A DNA stretch of 64,000 nucleotides from Pseudomonas saudiphocaensis (GCF_000756775.1 NZ_CCSF01000001.1:2294001-2358000), one strand, 5' to 3'. Counted from the first letter of the stretch, positions 8,188-18,534 are shown. Numbers and translations are program-made. The notes: generated from the sequence alone by a model not told the origin.

Positions 8188-9522
8188 ATGCTTCACCCGC
8201 GCCGCTTCGCCCGCCCTTCAACGCTGACCCTGGCCCTGCTGCTGGGCATTTACGGCAGCGCCTGGGCCCAGCATCCACCTGCTGAGATGGCACCTGCGCC
8301 CGAGGTACAAGGCACCTCCACCGGCAGGGCACCGCTGCCGCTCGACGAGCTGCGCACCTTCGCCGAGGTGCTGGACCGGATCAAGGCTGCCTATGTCGAG
8401 CCGGTTGACGACAAGACCCTGCTGGAAAATGCCATCAAGGGCATGCTGAGCAATCTCGACCCGCACTCGGCCTATCTTGAGCCGGAAGCCTTCGCCGAGC
8501 TGCAGGAAAGCACCAGCGGGGAGTTCGGTGGCCTGGGCATCGAAGTCGGTATCGAGGACGGCTTTATCAAGGTGGTTTCTCCCATCGATGACACTCCCGC
8601 ATCCAGAGCCGGCATCGAGGCTGGCGACCTGATCGTCAAGATCGACGGCAAACCGACCAAGGGCCTGTCGATGATCGAGGCTGTGGGGATGATGCGCGGC
8701 AAGCCAGGCAGCGAAATCAACCTGTCGCTGGTGCGCGAAGGCGGCAAGCCCTTCGACGTCAAACTGACGCGCGCAATCATCAAGGTCACCAGCGTCAAGA
8801 GCCAGCTGCTCGAACCAGGCTATGGCTACCTGCGTGTCACCCAGTTCCAGGTCAACACCGGCTCTGAGGTGGGCAAGGCACTGGCACGACTGCGCAAGGA
8901 AAACGGCCAGAAACTCAACGGCTTGATCCTGGACCTGCGCAACAACCCCGGCGGCGTGCTGCAGGCCGCGGTAGAGGTCTCCGACCATTTCCTCAAAAAG
9001 GGTCTGATCGTCTACACCAAGGGCCGCATCGCCAATTCCGAGCTGCGCTTCAATGCCGATCCGGCGGATGCCAGTGAAGGCGTATCCATGGTCGTGCTGA
9101 TCAACGGCGGCAGCGCCTCGGCTTCGGAGATTGTCGCCGGCGCCCTGCAGGACCAGAAACGAGCGGTGGTGATGGGTACCGACAGCTTCGGCAAGGGCTC
9201 GGTACAAACCGTGTTGCCACTTAACAACGACCGCGCGCTCAAGCTCACTACTGCGCTCTACTACACGCCCAACGGCCGCTCCATCCAAGCCCAGGGCATC
9301 GAGCCGGACATCGAAGTGACCCGCGCCAAGCTGACCCGCGAGCAGGCTTCCGATGGTCTTCGCGAAGCCGATCTGGCCGGCCACCTGGGCAACGGCAATG
9401 GCGGTGCTGATCGCCCCAGCGGCAGCAAGGCCGCCGGCGAGCCGCGCCCCCAGGATGACGATTACCAGCTCAGCCAGGCACTTAACCTGCTCAAGGGTTT
9501 GACTCTCACCCGCGGAAAATAA
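8188..9522 (+). CDS. ctpA: Carboxy-terminal processing protease (S41)
   Basis: A 444-residue S41 peptidase: signal peptide (residues 1-28, ending GSAWA), PDZ domain (about 95-185), and a Ser/Lys catalytic domain with GGSASASEI (catalytic Ser within residues 309-313) and FGKGSVQT (Lys336). Family members act in the periplasm; in P. aeruginosa CtpA degrades peptidoglycan cross-link hydrolases with a lipoprotein adaptor. The ATG at 8188 is used since it starts the signal peptide. It lies 34 bases after envC and 2 before the yibQ homologue, forming an envelope operon. Confidence 0.93.
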   Translation: MLHPRRFARPSTLTLALLLGIYGSAWAQHPPAEMAPAPEVQGTSTGRAPLPLDELRTFAEVLDRIKAAYVEPVDDKTLLENAIKGMLSNLDPHSAYLEPEAFAELQESTSGEFGGLGIEVGIEDGFIKVVSPIDDTPASRAGIEAGDLIVKIDGKPTKGLSMIEAVGMMRGKPGSEINLSLVREGGKPFDVKLTRAIIKVTSVKSQLLEPGYGYLRVTQFQVNTGSEVGKALARLRKENGQKLNGLILDLRNNPGGVLQAAVEVSDHFLKKGLIVYTKGRIANSELRFNADPADASEGVSMVVLINGGSASASEIVAGALQDQKRAVVMGTDSFGKGSVQTVLPLNNDRALKLTTALYYTPNGRSIQAQGIEPDIEVTRAKLTREQASDGLREADLAGHLGNGNGGADRPSGSKAAGEPRPQDDDYQLSQALNLLKGLTLTRGK

Positions 9523-9524
9523 GG

Positions 9525-10307
9525 ATGCTGCGTGCATCCTTGTGGCTGCTGGCCGGCCTGCTGCCGCTGCTGTGCCAGGCCGCACCAGGGGCCGACGAAG
9601 TTTCCCGGGAAAAGCCCCGCCTGGCACTGATCATCGACGATCTTGGGCAGAACCCTGCCCGCGATGAACGGGTGCTGGCCTTGCCCGGCCCGGTCGCCCT
9701 GGCGATTCTGCCGGATACTCGCCACGCCGCGTCACTGGCCCAGCGCGCCCATAGCGTCGGCAAGACGGTGATGCTGCATCTGCCCATGGCTCCGGCAGGC
9801 GGGCCCTACGCCTGGCGCCCTGAATTGCCTGCCGAAGAGCTGCAACGCCGGCTGAACAACGCGCTTGCCGCGGTGCCACACGCGAGCGGGCTGAATAACC
9901 ACATGGGTAGCCAGATGACCGACCAGCGAGAACCCATGGCAGCCCTCATGGCGTCGCTGCAACAACGCCACCTGTTCTTTATCGACAGCCGCACCAACCC
10001 AAAGACCGTTGCCGCCGCGGCTGCCCAGGAGATCGGCCTGGCAAGCCTGTCGCGGGACATCTTTCTGGATGACGATCCCAGCCCCGAAGCCGTTGCCGAG
10101 CGGTTCGCGGCGGCCATATCGCTGGCACGCAAGCAGGGTTCGGTGGTGATCATCGGCCATCCGCACCGCAGTACGCTGGAGCTGCTGGAGCGCGAGCTGC
10201 CGCATCTTCAGAACAGCGGCATCGACTGGGTGGACATCGGTCAGATGATTGCGACGCGCGGCAACCGCGCCATGGCTGCCCATGGGTGCGACGGCACTTA
10301 TCGCTAG
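9525..10307 (+). CDS. Divergent polysaccharide deacetylase family protein (YibQ-like)
   Basis: A 260-residue exported protein with signal peptide (residues 1-22) and the divergent polysaccharide deacetylase fold: LALIIDDLGQNP (metal Asp pair), VMLHLPMAP, GLNNHMGSQMT and FFIDSRTNP. These match YibQ proteins that follow envC and ctpA in many genomes. Substrate is unproven; action on envelope glycan is inferred from fold and neighbours. Its stop overlaps the stop of the convergent binding-protein gene by two bases. Confidence 0.9.
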   Translation: MLRASLWLLAGLLPLLCQAAPGADEVSREKPRLALIIDDLGQNPARDERVLALPGPVALAILPDTRHAASLAQRAHSVGKTVMLHLPMAPAGGPYAWRPELPAEELQRRLNNALAAVPHASGLNNHMGSQMTDQREPMAALMASLQQRHLFFIDSRTNPKTVAAAAAQEIGLASLSRDIFLDDDPSPEAVAERFAAAISLARKQGSVVIIGHPHRSTLELLERELPHLQNSGIDWVDIGQMIATRGNRAMAAHGCDGTYR

Positions 10308-11053
10308 AGATAGCGGCGCTGGATGGCAGCTATCGAGCCATCCTTTTTCATCTCGTTCAGAGCACCCTGCAGGCGCCTGACCACCTCATCTGGCGTGCCT
10401 TTATTCAGCGCCAGATACAGCTGGCCTTCATTGAAGCGCATTACCGTAGTCAGCCCGCTGACGCCTTGCTGCTTGGCCAGGTAAGGCCCGACAGGATCCG
10501 TGGTCGCCCAGAGGTCGATCTGGCCTTTGAGCAGCTTGTCGACGTTTTCCTGATCACGCAGGGAGTTGTCCAGCTGGAAGCCGTTGCTTTCCAGATGCTG
10601 ACTGACCGCATCATTCTTGTAAGCGCCTACACGGTAGCTCCGCGCCTGCTCCAGCGAGGTCAAGCGTAGCGAGCTGTCAGACGGAGCCAGGAGGACCCAG
10701 CCGGTCTCGGCCAATGGCCCAACCCACTTGAAGAGTGGCTCTCGTTCAGGCGTGAAGGTGGTCGAAAACAAACCCCAGTTGGGCTGCTCCAGCACCTGCT
10801 TGTAAATACGATCCCAGGGAAAGCGCAACGTCAGGCTGTAATCGATTCCGGCGCGCTTGAACAGCTCGCGGACGATGTCGGCGTTGATACCCTGAACGTT
10901 GTCTTCAGCCGCATAGTTCTTCTGATCCACGGCCATGTTGAAGGGCGGGAAATTCTCGGTCAGCAGGACCAGCTTGTAGTTGTCGGGCAGTTCGGCCCGT
11001 GCCATTGCGGTGCTGAACAGCAACATCGTGGCAATCAGAATTCGTTTCAACAT
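10304..11053 (-). CDS. Periplasmic solute-binding protein, amino acid type
   Basis: A 249-residue type II binding protein (PBP-like/SBP_bac_3): signal peptide (residues 1-19), then YKLVLLTENFPPFNMAVD and VGPLAETGWVL. It probably binds a small polar compound, but no permease or ATPase gene adjoins, so it may serve a distant ABC system or a sensor. The start at 11053 follows a GGGGGAAG site; the earlier reading lacks one. A perfect small palindrome (CGCTA/TAGCG) overlaps its stop. Confidence 0.85.
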   Translation of the reverse strand: MLKRILIATMLLFSTAMARAELPDNYKLVLLTENFPPFNMAVDQKNYAAEDNVQGINADIVRELFKRAGIDYSLTLRFPWDRIYKQVLEQPNWGLFSTTFTPEREPLFKWVGPLAETGWVLLAPSDSSLRLTSLEQARSYRVGAYKNDAVSQHLESNGFQLDNSLRDQENVDKLLKGQIDLWATTDPVGPYLAKQQGVSGLTTVMRFNEGQLYLALNKGTPDEVVRRLQGALNEMKKDGSIAAIQRRYL

Positions 11054-11233
11054 CTTTGCTTCCCCCAACCAGGCATCGGTCAAGGTTTAATTCTTAGCAG
11101 CTGAAACGCGAACGAACCGAGACAGGGCCAGCAAACGAGACACACATCACAAAACCAAAGCGGCCGCACTGACCGAGCGCGTAGAGCCGGCTCGGCCAAT
11201 GCGGCCACCATTGATCAACAGCCTCGCCTGCAG

Positions 11234-11257
11234 CAGGCCCTATTTGCTGAGGGCCTG
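11234..11257. terminator. Stem-loop downstream of hisF
   Basis: CAGGCCCT and AGGGCCTG form an 8-bp stem with 8-base loop, 10 bases past the hisF stop. No T-run follows. The rest of the 11054-11267 gap shows no gene. Confidence 0.4.
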
Positions 11258-11267
11258 GCGCGACCAC

Positions 11268-12038
11268 TTAGCGCATCACGATGCCGCAGCTGGCCATATA
11301 GGCCTTGGCCTCGGGAATGCTGTACTCACCGAAGTGAAAGATGCTCGCGGCCAGCACTGCATCAGCCTTGCCTTCGAGGATGCCGTCGGCCAGGTGCTGC
11401 AGATTGCCGACCCCGCCGGAGGCGATCACGGGAATGCTCAGCGTTTCGCTGATGGCGCGGGTCACACCCAGGTCATAGCCGCTTTTCACACCGTCCTGGT
11501 CCATGCTGGTCAGGAGGATCTCGCCAGCGCCAAGGTCTTCCATCTTCTTCGCCCAGGCCACCGCATCCAGCCCGGTGGGCTTGCGCCCGCCGTGGGTGAA
11601 GATTTCCCAACGGCCCGGCTCGCCGGGAGCGGAGACTTTCTTCGCATCGATGGCGACGACGATGCACTGCGAGCCGAAACGCGCAGCCGCTTCGCCGACG
11701 AACTCGGGATTGAATACCGCAGCCGTGTTGATCGAGACTTTGTCGGCGCCGGCATTAAGTAGATTGCGAATATCCTGCACGGTGCGTACGCCGCCACCCA
11801 CGGTCAGCGGGATGAAAACCTGGCTGGCCATGCGCTCGACGGTGTGCAGCGTGGTGTCGCGGTTATCGACGCTGGCGGTGATGTCGAGGAAGGTGATCTC
11901 GTCGGCCCCCTGCTCGTCATAGCGCCTGGCGATCTCCACCGGATCACCGGCGTCGCGGATATTCTCGAACTTGACGCCCTTGACCACGCGGCCGTTGTCC
12001 ACGTCGAGGCAGGGGATGATGCGTTTGGCGAGGGCCAT
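11268..12038 (-). CDS. hisF: Imidazole glycerol phosphate synthase subunit HisF
   Basis: A 256-residue (beta/alpha)8 cyclase subunit that uses ammonia from HisH to form imidazole glycerol phosphate and AICAR. Catalytic Asp12 is in [15 protein letters not shown]; phosphate-binding loops VGGGVRT and SGGVGN are present, and VAIDAKK carries the second catalytic Asp. Last gene of the minus-strand cluster, 15 bases after hisA. Confidence 0.97.
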   Translation of the reverse strand: MALAKRIIPCLDVDNGRVVKGVKFENIRDAGDPVEIARRYDEQGADEITFLDITASVDNRDTTLHTVERMASQVFIPLTVGGGVRTVQDIRNLLNAGADKVSINTAAVFNPEFVGEAAARFGSQCIVVAIDAKKVSAPGEPGRWEIFTHGGRKPTGLDAVAWAKKMEDLGAGEILLTSMDQDGVKSGYDLGVTRAISETLSIPVIASGGVGNLQHLADGILEGKADAVLAASIFHFGEYSIPEAKAYMASCGIVMR

Positions 12039-12053
12039 GACCGATCTCTCTGG

Positions 12054-12797
12054 TTATTCGTCTTTGAACTTGAGGTCGCAGAGCGCCTGGGCTTCCGCCA
12101 CGTCCAGCGTGCCCTCATAGATCGCACGACCGGTGATGGCGCCGACGATGCCGGGGGTGTTGGTGTCGAGCAGCTTCTGGATATCGCCGATGTTGTGAAT
12201 ACCGCCGGACGCGATTACCGGAATCTTGCTGGCGTTGGCCAGAGCTACCGTCGCCTCGACGTTGCAGCCCTGCATCATGCCGTCCTTGGCGATGTCGGTG
12301 TAGACGATCGCCGAAACGCCGTCAGCCTCGAAGCGGCGCGCCAGGTCCACGACCTGCATGGTGGAAACCTCAGCCCAGCCATCGGTTGCGACGAAACCGT
12401 CTTTCGCGTCCAAGCCAACGATCACCTTGCCCGGGAACGCCCGGCAGGCCTCACCGACGAACTCCGGCTGCTTGACCGCCTTGGTGCCGATGATCACGTA
12501 GCTGACGCCGGCGCGCACGTAATGCTCGATGGTCTCCAGCGAACGAATGCCGCCGCCAATCTGGATAGGCAGGTTCGGGTAGCGTTTGGCGATGGCGGTA
12601 ACCACTTCGCCATTGACCGGCTGGCCCTCAAAGGCGCCATTCAGATCGACCAGATGCAGACGGCGGCAACCGGCCTCGACCCATTTGGCCGCCATGGCCA
12701 CCGGGTCGTCGGAAAACACCGTGGCGTCATCCATGAGGCCCTGACGCAGACGCACGCAGGCGCCATCCTTGAGATCGATCGCGGGAATAATCAGCAT
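12054..12797 (-). CDS. hisA: ProFAR isomerase HisA
   Basis: A 247-residue (beta/alpha)8 isomerase (phosphoribosylformimino-AICAR-P isomerase) for histidine synthesis. Catalytic Asp8 is in [18 protein letters not shown] and ASGGIHNI bind the two phosphates. The length and both half-barrels are complete. It precedes hisF as in most proteobacteria. Confidence 0.97.
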   Translation of the reverse strand: MLIIPAIDLKDGACVRLRQGLMDDATVFSDDPVAMAAKWVEAGCRRLHLVDLNGAFEGQPVNGEVVTAIAKRYPNLPIQIGGGIRSLETIEHYVRAGVSYVIIGTKAVKQPEFVGEACRAFPGKVIVGLDAKDGFVATDGWAEVSTMQVVDLARRFEADGVSAIVYTDIAKDGMMQGCNVEATVALANASKIPVIASGGIHNIGDIQKLLDTNTPGIVGAITGRAIYEGTLDVAEAQALCDLKFKDE

Positions 12798-12833
12798 GGC
12801 TCGAACCTGTTCAAATCGGGTATCGGTTAAAGG

Positions 12834-13094
12834 TCAGCTCTTTTCGAGCGCCCACAAGTCGCTTTCGATGCTTTCAAACCGTTCTTTCAGGTGTGTCTGC
12901 ACATCGAAGATCGCCTTGTTGTAATACAGCGGAGCAATTTCACGGGCGATCAGATCAAGCACTTCCTGCGCCTCGAAGGAGCCGAGCTCCAGTTCGAAAC
13001 GATCTTCCAGAAAGCGCTTGATGATCTGCTGTGCGGCCTGCTCCTGGGCAGCATCGAGCGTCAGAACCGGCGCCTTGAGCTTCGCCCGCCCCAT
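12834..13094 (-). CDS. DUF2164 domain-containing protein
   Basis: An 86-residue acidic protein (LDLIAREIAPLYYNKAIFD, then VQTHLKERFESIESDLWALEK) matching the DUF2164 family of short helical proteins with no known activity. Its ATG shares one base with the hisH stop (TAATG), so it is translationally coupled inside the his operon. No enzyme motif is seen. Position suggests a role tied to HisH/HisF or to regulation, but that is guesswork. Confidence 0.85.
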   Translation of the reverse strand: MGRAKLKAPVLTLDAAQEQAAQQIIKRFLEDRFELELGSFEAQEVLDLIAREIAPLYYNKAIFDVQTHLKERFESIESDLWALEKS

Positions 13095-13732
13095 TACCAG
13101 CGGCCATCCCAGGCGGCGAAGTTCTGCAGCAGTTGCAGGCCGTGGGTGTGGCTCTTTTCGGGGTGAAACTGCACGGCGAAGCGCGAGCCATCGGCCAGCG
13201 CTGCGGCGAAGTCCTTGCCGTAATGGCCGCGACCTACCACATGCCGCGGATTGCCGGCCTCGACGTAGTAGCTGTGGACGAAGTAGAAGCGCCCCATGTC
13301 CGGAATGCTGTGCCAGAGCGGATGGTCTTTCGCGTGCCTGACCTCGTTCCAGCCCATGTGCGGCACCTTGAGGCGCTCGCCATCCTCCTCCAGACCCTTG
13401 CCGAAGAAGCGTACCTGGCCAGGGAACAAGCCGATGCAGTCAACGCCGTCGTTCTCTTCGCTGCGCTCCAGCAGCGCCTGCATGCCGACGCAGATGCCAA
13501 GGAACGGGCGGTCGACACTGACTTCGCGCACCAGTTCGTCGAAGCCCAGGCGGCGAATCTCTGACATGCAGTCGCGGATCGCGCCCACACCCGGAAACAC
13601 CACGCGATCGGCTTCACGGATGACCTGCGCATCGCTGGTCACCAGCACCTTGCCGGCCCCTACATGCTCCAGCGCCTTGGCAACCGAATGCAGGTTACCC
13701 ATGCCGTAATCGATAACGGCAACGGTCTGCAT
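13094..13732 (-). CDS. hisH: Imidazole glycerol phosphate synthase subunit HisH
   Basis: A 212-residue class I glutamine amidotransferase that supplies ammonia to HisF. The nucleophile is Cys81 in [12 protein letters not shown], with the His-Glu pair in [10 protein letters not shown]. The opening [14 protein letters not shown] is typical. It is coupled by TAATG junctions to hisB upstream and to the DUF2164 gene downstream. Confidence 0.97.
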   Translation of the reverse strand: MQTVAVIDYGMGNLHSVAKALEHVGAGKVLVTSDAQVIREADRVVFPGVGAIRDCMSEIRRLGFDELVREVSVDRPFLGICVGMQALLERSEENDGVDCIGLFPGQVRFFGKGLEEDGERLKVPHMGWNEVRHAKDHPLWHSIPDMGRFYFVHSYYVEAGNPRHVVGRGHYGKDFAAALADGSRFAVQFHPEKSHTHGLQLLQNFAAWDGRW

Positions 13733-14325
13733 TACAGGCAGCCCTTGGTCGACGGCATCTGGCCAGCCATGCGCTCATCCACTGTCAGCGCCATACGCAG
13801 GGCGCGACCGAAGGCCTTGAATACCGTTTCGATCTGGTGGTGGGTGTTGGTGCCGCGCAGGGTATCGATGTGCAGGGTCACCTGAGCATGGTTGACGAAG
13901 CCCTGGAAGAATTCCTGGAACAGATCAACGTCGAAGCCACCAACGGTGGCGCGGGTGAAGGGCACATTCATGGTCAGCCCCGGACGCCCGGAGAAATCGA
14001 TCACCACACGCGACAGCGCTTCATCCAGCGGCACATAGGAATGGCCGTAGCGGGTCATGCCTTTCTTGTCGCCGACGGCCTTGGTGAACGCTTGCCCAAG
14101 GGTGATGCCGACATCTTCCACGGTGTGGTGATCGTCAATGTGGGTGTCGCCGTTGCATTCGATATCCAGATCGATCAGACCATGACGGGCAATCTGATCG
14201 AGCATGTGCTCGAGAAAAGGCACGCCTATGGCAAAGCGGGCCTTGCCAGTGCCATCCAGATTGATGCTGGCCTTGACCTGGGTTTCCAGGGTGTTGCGTT
14301 CGACAAACGCCGTACGTTCGGACAT
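13732..14325 (-). CDS. hisB: Imidazoleglycerol-phosphate dehydratase
   Basis: A 197-residue monofunctional dehydratase with the duplicated manganese-binding His motifs [15 protein letters not shown] and (later) [23 protein letters not shown], given in part. It makes imidazole acetol phosphate from imidazole glycerol phosphate. No phosphatase domain is fused, as expected in Pseudomonas. ATG at 14325 is used; the TTG one codon earlier is less likely. First gene of the operon. Confidence 0.96.
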   Translation of the reverse strand: MSERTAFVERNTLETQVKASINLDGTGKARFAIGVPFLEHMLDQIARHGLIDLDIECNGDTHIDDHHTVEDVGITLGQAFTKAVGDKKGMTRYGHSYVPLDEALSRVVIDFSGRPGLTMNVPFTRATVGGFDVDLFQEFFQGFVNHAQVTLHIDTLRGTNTHHQIETVFKAFGRALRMALTVDERMAGQMPSTKGCL

Positions 14326-14360
14326 CAACAGCTCCGCTGATCGTGCAAAAAAAGGTCATC

Positions 14361-14366
14361 ATTATA
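14361..14366 (-). promoter_or_regulatory. -10 element of the hisB operon promoter
   Basis: A perfect TATAAT on the minus strand, 36 bases before the hisB ATG. No good -35 is visible at 16-18 bases, so the promoter may rely on an extended contact or activator. Confidence 0.5.
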
Positions 14367-14481
14367 GGCCCAAATCCCGCGAGGGGGTATCAGCCCGCCG
14401 CCTGCAGGGCAGCCGCCTTCGTGCGGGGGAAGGTTTGCGGGGTTATGCTTGTGGCAATTTTCAGAAAGTCCTCAGGTCAGC

Positions 14482-14883
14482 ATGCCCGTATTCGTAGAAA
14501 CCCTCACCGAACCCAGCTCGCAGGACCTTCTCGATCTGGCGAAAATCTTCGCCGACGCCCCCGCCTGGCTGCTGGCGCCCCACGCCGATGCCGAGGCGCT
14601 GATCCAGGCCGCGCTGGCCGACGGCAGCCTGATCGCCGGGCGCTTCAATGATCGTCTGCTCGGCGCAGCTCTGTTGCGACGCGACACTCGGCACTGGCAG
14701 CTGTCACACCTGTGCGTACGCAAGGTTACCCGCAGGCGAGGAGTCGGCAGGCGCATCCTCGATGAAGCGCAGCGCATGGCAGCCGAAGCAGGACAGGATC
14801 TGCAACTGGCGGCCCCGGCCGAACAGCTCGAAACCCAGGCGCTGGCAGCACGCATGCACCTGACCCTGGTTCCGCTCCAGTAG
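14482..14883 (+). CDS. PanM/PanZ-like GNAT-fold protein
   Basis: A 133-residue GNAT-fold protein with WQLSHLCVRKVTRRRGVGRRIL (given in part), the acetyl-CoA-binding R/G loop. It resembles PanM (PanZ), which promotes maturation of aspartate decarboxylase PanD and senses acetyl-CoA; that role is inferred from similarity. The ATG at 14482 is preferred over 14449 because the fold begins there and a CTCAGG-type site precedes it. Stand-alone gene. Confidence 0.75.
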   Translation: MPVFVETLTEPSSQDLLDLAKIFADAPAWLLAPHADAEALIQAALADGSLIAGRFNDRLLGAALLRRDTRHWQLSHLCVRKVTRRRGVGRRILDEAQRMAAEAGQDLQLAAPAEQLETQALAARMHLTLVPLQ

Positions 14884-14974
14884 GGTTCCAACCCGGGTCA
14901 GCGCAACCTGCGGGGCTATACTCGGCCCTTTCAAGCACGCCACTCCTCTAACACGCCAAATCAAGGACTTGTCC

Positions 14975-17188
14975 ATGAAAGCGATCGGCAAAATCCTGGG
15001 CCTGGCAATCCTCGGGTTGCTTCTGATCATCGTCGCGCTGGGCTTTGCCCTGACTCATCTGTTCGACCCCAACGACTACAAGGATGAGATTCGCGACCTG
15101 GCCCGTAGCAAAGCCGGGCTCGAACTGGACATCCGCGGCGACATCGGCTGGAGCCTCTTTCCCTGGCTGGGCCTGGAACTGCACGACACTACCCTTGCCA
15201 GCGCCAGCACACCACAGCAGCCGCTCGCCGACCTGCGCATGCTCGGCCTTTCCGTACGCGTGATGCCGCTGTTACGCCGCGAAGTGCAGATGAGCGATAT
15301 CACCCTCAATGGGCTCAACCTGACGCTGACGCGCGATGAAAACGGCACGGGCAACTGGGAAGGCATCGGCCAGCCACCCCAGCAGCAGGATCAAACGGCA
15401 ACAGAACCCGCTACCACGACTGCCGAAACCGAATCCAAACCTGGCAAGGCCAGCCGCCCGCTGCAACTCGACATCGACAGCCTGACTGTCAAGGATGCGC
15501 GCGTCACCTATCAGGATGCCCAGAGCGGCCAGCATCTGAGCGCCGAAGGCATCGAGCTGACCACCGGCGCCATCCGCGAGGGAGAGCCGATCCCGCTCAA
15601 ACTCAACGCTTTTTTTGGCAGCAACAAACCGGTCATGCGCGCGCGCACCGAACTGCAGGGCAGCCTGCGCTTCGACAACAAGCTGCAGCGCTACCAGCTC
15701 GAAGACCTGCGCCTGAGCGGCGAAGCCTCCGGCGAGCCCCTGCAAGGCAAGACCCTCAACTTCAGCGCTCAGGGCCAGCTGCTGGCGGATCTGGCAGCAG
15801 ACGTTGCCGAATGGAGCAGCCTCAAGTTCACCGCCAATCAGTTGCGCGGGCTTGGCGAACTCAAGGCCAGCAATCTGCAAGACCAACCAACGCTCAGCGG
15901 CACCCTGACAATAGCCTCCTTCAACCTGCGCGAGTTCCTCGACAGCCTCGGCCAGAGCCTCCCGGACATGGCCGACGGCAGCACCCTGAGCAAGGCGGAA
16001 CTGATCACCCGGCTGAACGCCACGACCAACAGCCTGAGCTTCGACGATCTCACCCTCAAGCTGGATGACAGCACCTTCACTGGTCAGCTTGGCGTCAGCG
16101 ACTTCGCCAAGCAGGCTCTGCGGGTAGATCTCAAGGGCGACCGCCTGGACCTCGACCGCTATCTACCGCCGCCGAGCAAGGATGCAGCTACCCAGAGCCG
16201 CAAGAGCGAGGTCAAAGCCAGCGAAACAGCCGCCATCGGCAGCGGCACCACACCACTGCCGGAAAAGCCGACCCAGCAAGCCTGGAGTGAAGCCTCGGTG
16301 CTGCCCATCGCGACCCTGCGCAGCCTGGACACACAGGTCAACCTTGCCATCGGCAGCCTTACTGCGATGCAGCTGCCGCTGGACAACTTCAACCTCAAGG
16401 CACGCACCGGCGGCGGCCTACTAACTCTGCAAAATCTTACCGGCGGCCTCTACAACGGCCGCGTGGACGCCTCGGGCAGCCTCGATGTTCGCCCGGATAT
16501 TCCTCAGCTAACCGCGCAGACACGTATCGCCCGCGTACCGGTGGAGCGCCTGCTGCAAAGCCAGGGCGAACAGGTCACGATCAAGGGCCTGCTCAACCTG
16601 GACAGCGACATCCGCACCCAGGGCAATAGCCAGAAGGCCTGGGTCGACAACCTCAACGGCAAGGTCGGTTTCGTCCTCGACAATGGCATCCTCGTCGATG
16701 CCAACCTCGAACAGCAGCTGTGCCGCGCCATCGCCACCCTCAACCGCAAGCCACTGACCAGCGAACCGCGCAGCAAGGACACGCCGTTCCGCGAACTGAA
16801 GGGCAACCTCACCCTGCGCAACGGTGTAGCCAGCAACCCCGATCTCAAGGCCAGCATTCCCGGCCTGACAGTCAACGGTAACGGTGACCTGGACTTGCGC
16901 GTACTCGGCATGGACTACCGCATCGGCATTCTCATCGAAGGCGACAAGGGCGCGATGCCGGACGAAGCCTGCCAGGTCAACGAGCGCTACGAAGGCATCG
17001 AGTGGCCACTGCGTTGCCGCGGCCCGCTGGAACTGGGGGCCAAGGCCTGCCGCTTCGACAACGATGCTTTGGGCAAGGTGGCCGCCCGCCTGGCCGGTGA
17101 AAAGCTCAGCGAAAAGCTCGAAGAGAAGCTTGGCGACAAGGTCAGCCCCGACCTTAAAGACGCGATCAAGGGGCTGTTCAAGCGATGA
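14975..17188 (+). CDS. asmA: AsmA family protein
   Basis: A 737-residue inner-membrane-anchored protein: transmembrane helix at about residues 7-27, then the AsmA N-terminal region (LFDPNDYKDEIRDLARSK, GDIGWSLFPWLGLEL) and a long beta-rich periplasmic domain. A Pro/Gln/Thr-rich linker lies at about 135-160 and a second at about 400-435. AsmA-like proteins act in phospholipid transport or outer membrane assembly. ATG at 14975 is preferred to the TTG at 14969. Its stop overlaps the mutY start. Confidence 0.92.
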   Translation: MKAIGKILGLAILGLLLIIVALGFALTHLFDPNDYKDEIRDLARSKAGLELDIRGDIGWSLFPWLGLELHDTTLASASTPQQPLADLRMLGLSVRVMPLLRREVQMSDITLNGLNLTLTRDENGTGNWEGIGQPPQQQDQTATEPATTTAETESKPGKASRPLQLDIDSLTVKDARVTYQDAQSGQHLSAEGIELTTGAIREGEPIPLKLNAFFGSNKPVMRARTELQGSLRFDNKLQRYQLEDLRLSGEASGEPLQGKTLNFSAQGQLLADLAADVAEWSSLKFTANQLRGLGELKASNLQDQPTLSGTLTIASFNLREFLDSLGQSLPDMADGSTLSKAELITRLNATTNSLSFDDLTLKLDDSTFTGQLGVSDFAKQALRVDLKGDRLDLDRYLPPPSKDAATQSRKSEVKASETAAIGSGTTPLPEKPTQQAWSEASVLPIATLRSLDTQVNLAIGSLTAMQLPLDNFNLKARTGGGLLTLQNLTGGLYNGRVDASGSLDVRPDIPQLTAQTRIARVPVERLLQSQGEQVTIKGLLNLDSDIRTQGNSQKAWVDNLNGKVGFVLDNGILVDANLEQQLCRAIATLNRKPLTSEPRSKDTPFRELKGNLTLRNGVASNPDLKASIPGLTVNGNGDLDLRVLGMDYRIGILIEGDKGAMPDEACQVNERYEGIEWPLRCRGPLELGAKACRFDNDALGKVAARLAGEKLSEKLEEKLGDKVSPDLKDAIKGLFKR

Positions 17189-18252
17189 GTCCCGACGAAT
17201 TTGGCGCGGCAGTCCTGCACTGGTACGACCGTCACGGTCGCAAGGACCTGCCTTGGCAACAGGGCATCACGCCCTACCGTGTGTGGGTCTCGGAAATCAT
17301 GCTGCAGCAGACCCAGGTCAGCACCGTACTGGGTTATTTCGACCGTTTCATGAGCGCCCTGCCCAGCGTCGAAGCCCTTGCCGCCGCCCAGGAAGACGAA
17401 GTGCTGCATCTGTGGACGGGCCTCGGCTACTACAGCCGTGCGCGCAATCTGCACAAGACCGCAAAAATTGTCGTCGAAGAGTATGGTGGCGCCTTTCCGC
17501 AGGACGTAGAGAAACTCGCAGAGCTGCCCGGCATCGGCCGCTCCACCGCTGGCGCCATCGCCAGCCTGGCCATGGGACTGCGCGCGCCCATCCTCGACGG
17601 CAACGTCAAGCGCGTGCTGGCACGCTACGTCGCCCAGGACGGCTATCCGGGCGAGCCGAAAGTCGCCAGGCAACTGTGGGAAGTCGCCGAGCGCCTCACG
17701 CCGCAGCAGCGGGTCAACCACTACACCCAGGCGATGATGGACCTCGGCGCCACGCTCTGCACCCGCAGCAAGCCCAGCTGCCTGCTGTGCCCACTGAAAG
17801 GCGGCTGCCGTGCCCATCTGCTCGGCCGCGAAACCGACTACCCGGTACCCAAACCACGCAAGGCGCTACCCCGCAAGCGTACCCTGATGCCGCTACTGGC
17901 CAACCACGAAGGCGCCATCCTGCTCTACCGACGCCCTCCTACCGGACTCTGGGGAGGACTCTGGAGCCTGCCCGAACTGGATGATCTGAGCGCCCTCGCC
18001 CCCCTGGCCGAGCGCCATGCACTGACTCTTCGGGAGCAACGCGAACTGCCCGACCTGACCCACACCTTCAGCCATTTCCAGCTGACCATCGAGCCCTGGC
18101 TGATCAGGGTAGAATCGACCGTTGACGCCGTGGCTGAGGCCGACTGGCTCTGGTATAACCTCGCCACCCCGCCGCGACTGGGGCTTGCAGCGCCAGTAAA
18201 GACGCTGCTCAAGCGCGCCGCAGCCGAACTGAACGCAGGAGAGATTTCATGA
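17185..18252 (+). CDS. mutY: A/G-specific adenine DNA glycosylase
   Basis: A 355-residue MutY that removes adenine mispaired with 8-oxoguanine. It has the helix-hairpin-helix [14 protein letters not shown] with catalytic Asp in [12 protein letters not shown], a 4Fe-4S site C192-x6-C199-x2-C202-x5-C208, and a C-terminal Nudix-like domain that recognises 8-oxoG. ATGA overlaps couple it to asmA and yggX. The mutY-yggX pairing is conserved and links both to oxidative damage. Confidence 0.97.
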   Translation: MSPDEFGAAVLHWYDRHGRKDLPWQQGITPYRVWVSEIMLQQTQVSTVLGYFDRFMSALPSVEALAAAQEDEVLHLWTGLGYYSRARNLHKTAKIVVEEYGGAFPQDVEKLAELPGIGRSTAGAIASLAMGLRAPILDGNVKRVLARYVAQDGYPGEPKVARQLWEVAERLTPQQRVNHYTQAMMDLGATLCTRSKPSCLLCPLKGGCRAHLLGRETDYPVPKPRKALPRKRTLMPLLANHEGAILLYRRPPTGLWGGLWSLPELDDLSALAPLAERHALTLREQRELPDLTHTFSHFQLTIEPWLIRVESTVDAVAEADWLWYNLATPPRLGLAAPVKTLLKRAAAELNAGEIS

Positions 18253-18521
18253 CCCGCACCGTGATCTGCCGAAAATACAAAGAAGAACTCCCCGCTCTCG
18301 ACCGCCCACCCTATCCGGGCGCAAAAGGCGAAGACATCTACAACAACGTTTCCAAAAAAGCCTGGGAAGACTGGCAGAAACACCAGACCATGCTGATCAA
18401 CGAACGCCGCCTGAACATGATGAACGCCGAGGACCGCAAGTTCCTGCAGGAGGAGATGGACAAGTTCTTCTCCGGCGAGGACTACGCCAAGGCCGAGGGC
18501 TACGTTCCGCCCAGCGAGTAG
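18249..18521 (+). CDS. yggX: Fe(2+)-trafficking / oxidative damage protection protein YggX
   Basis: A 90-residue YggX protein. The opening [17 protein letters not shown] with Cys7 and [18 protein letters not shown] identify the family. It protects iron-sulfur proteins from oxidative damage and may handle labile iron. The start overlaps the mutY stop. A strong terminator follows. Confidence 0.96.
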   Translation: MTRTVICRKYKEELPALDRPPYPGAKGEDIYNNVSKKAWEDWQKHQTMLINERRLNMMNAEDRKFLQEEMDKFFSGEDYAKAEGYVPPSE

Positions 18522-18534
18522 TCGCAGAACACCA

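Noticed and set aside
5187-9627. Long antisense frames (for example 470 codons opposite gpmI and 469 opposite ctpA)
   Set aside because: They mirror strongly conserved genes in a high-GC genome, have no ribosome sites and encode no recognisable domain.
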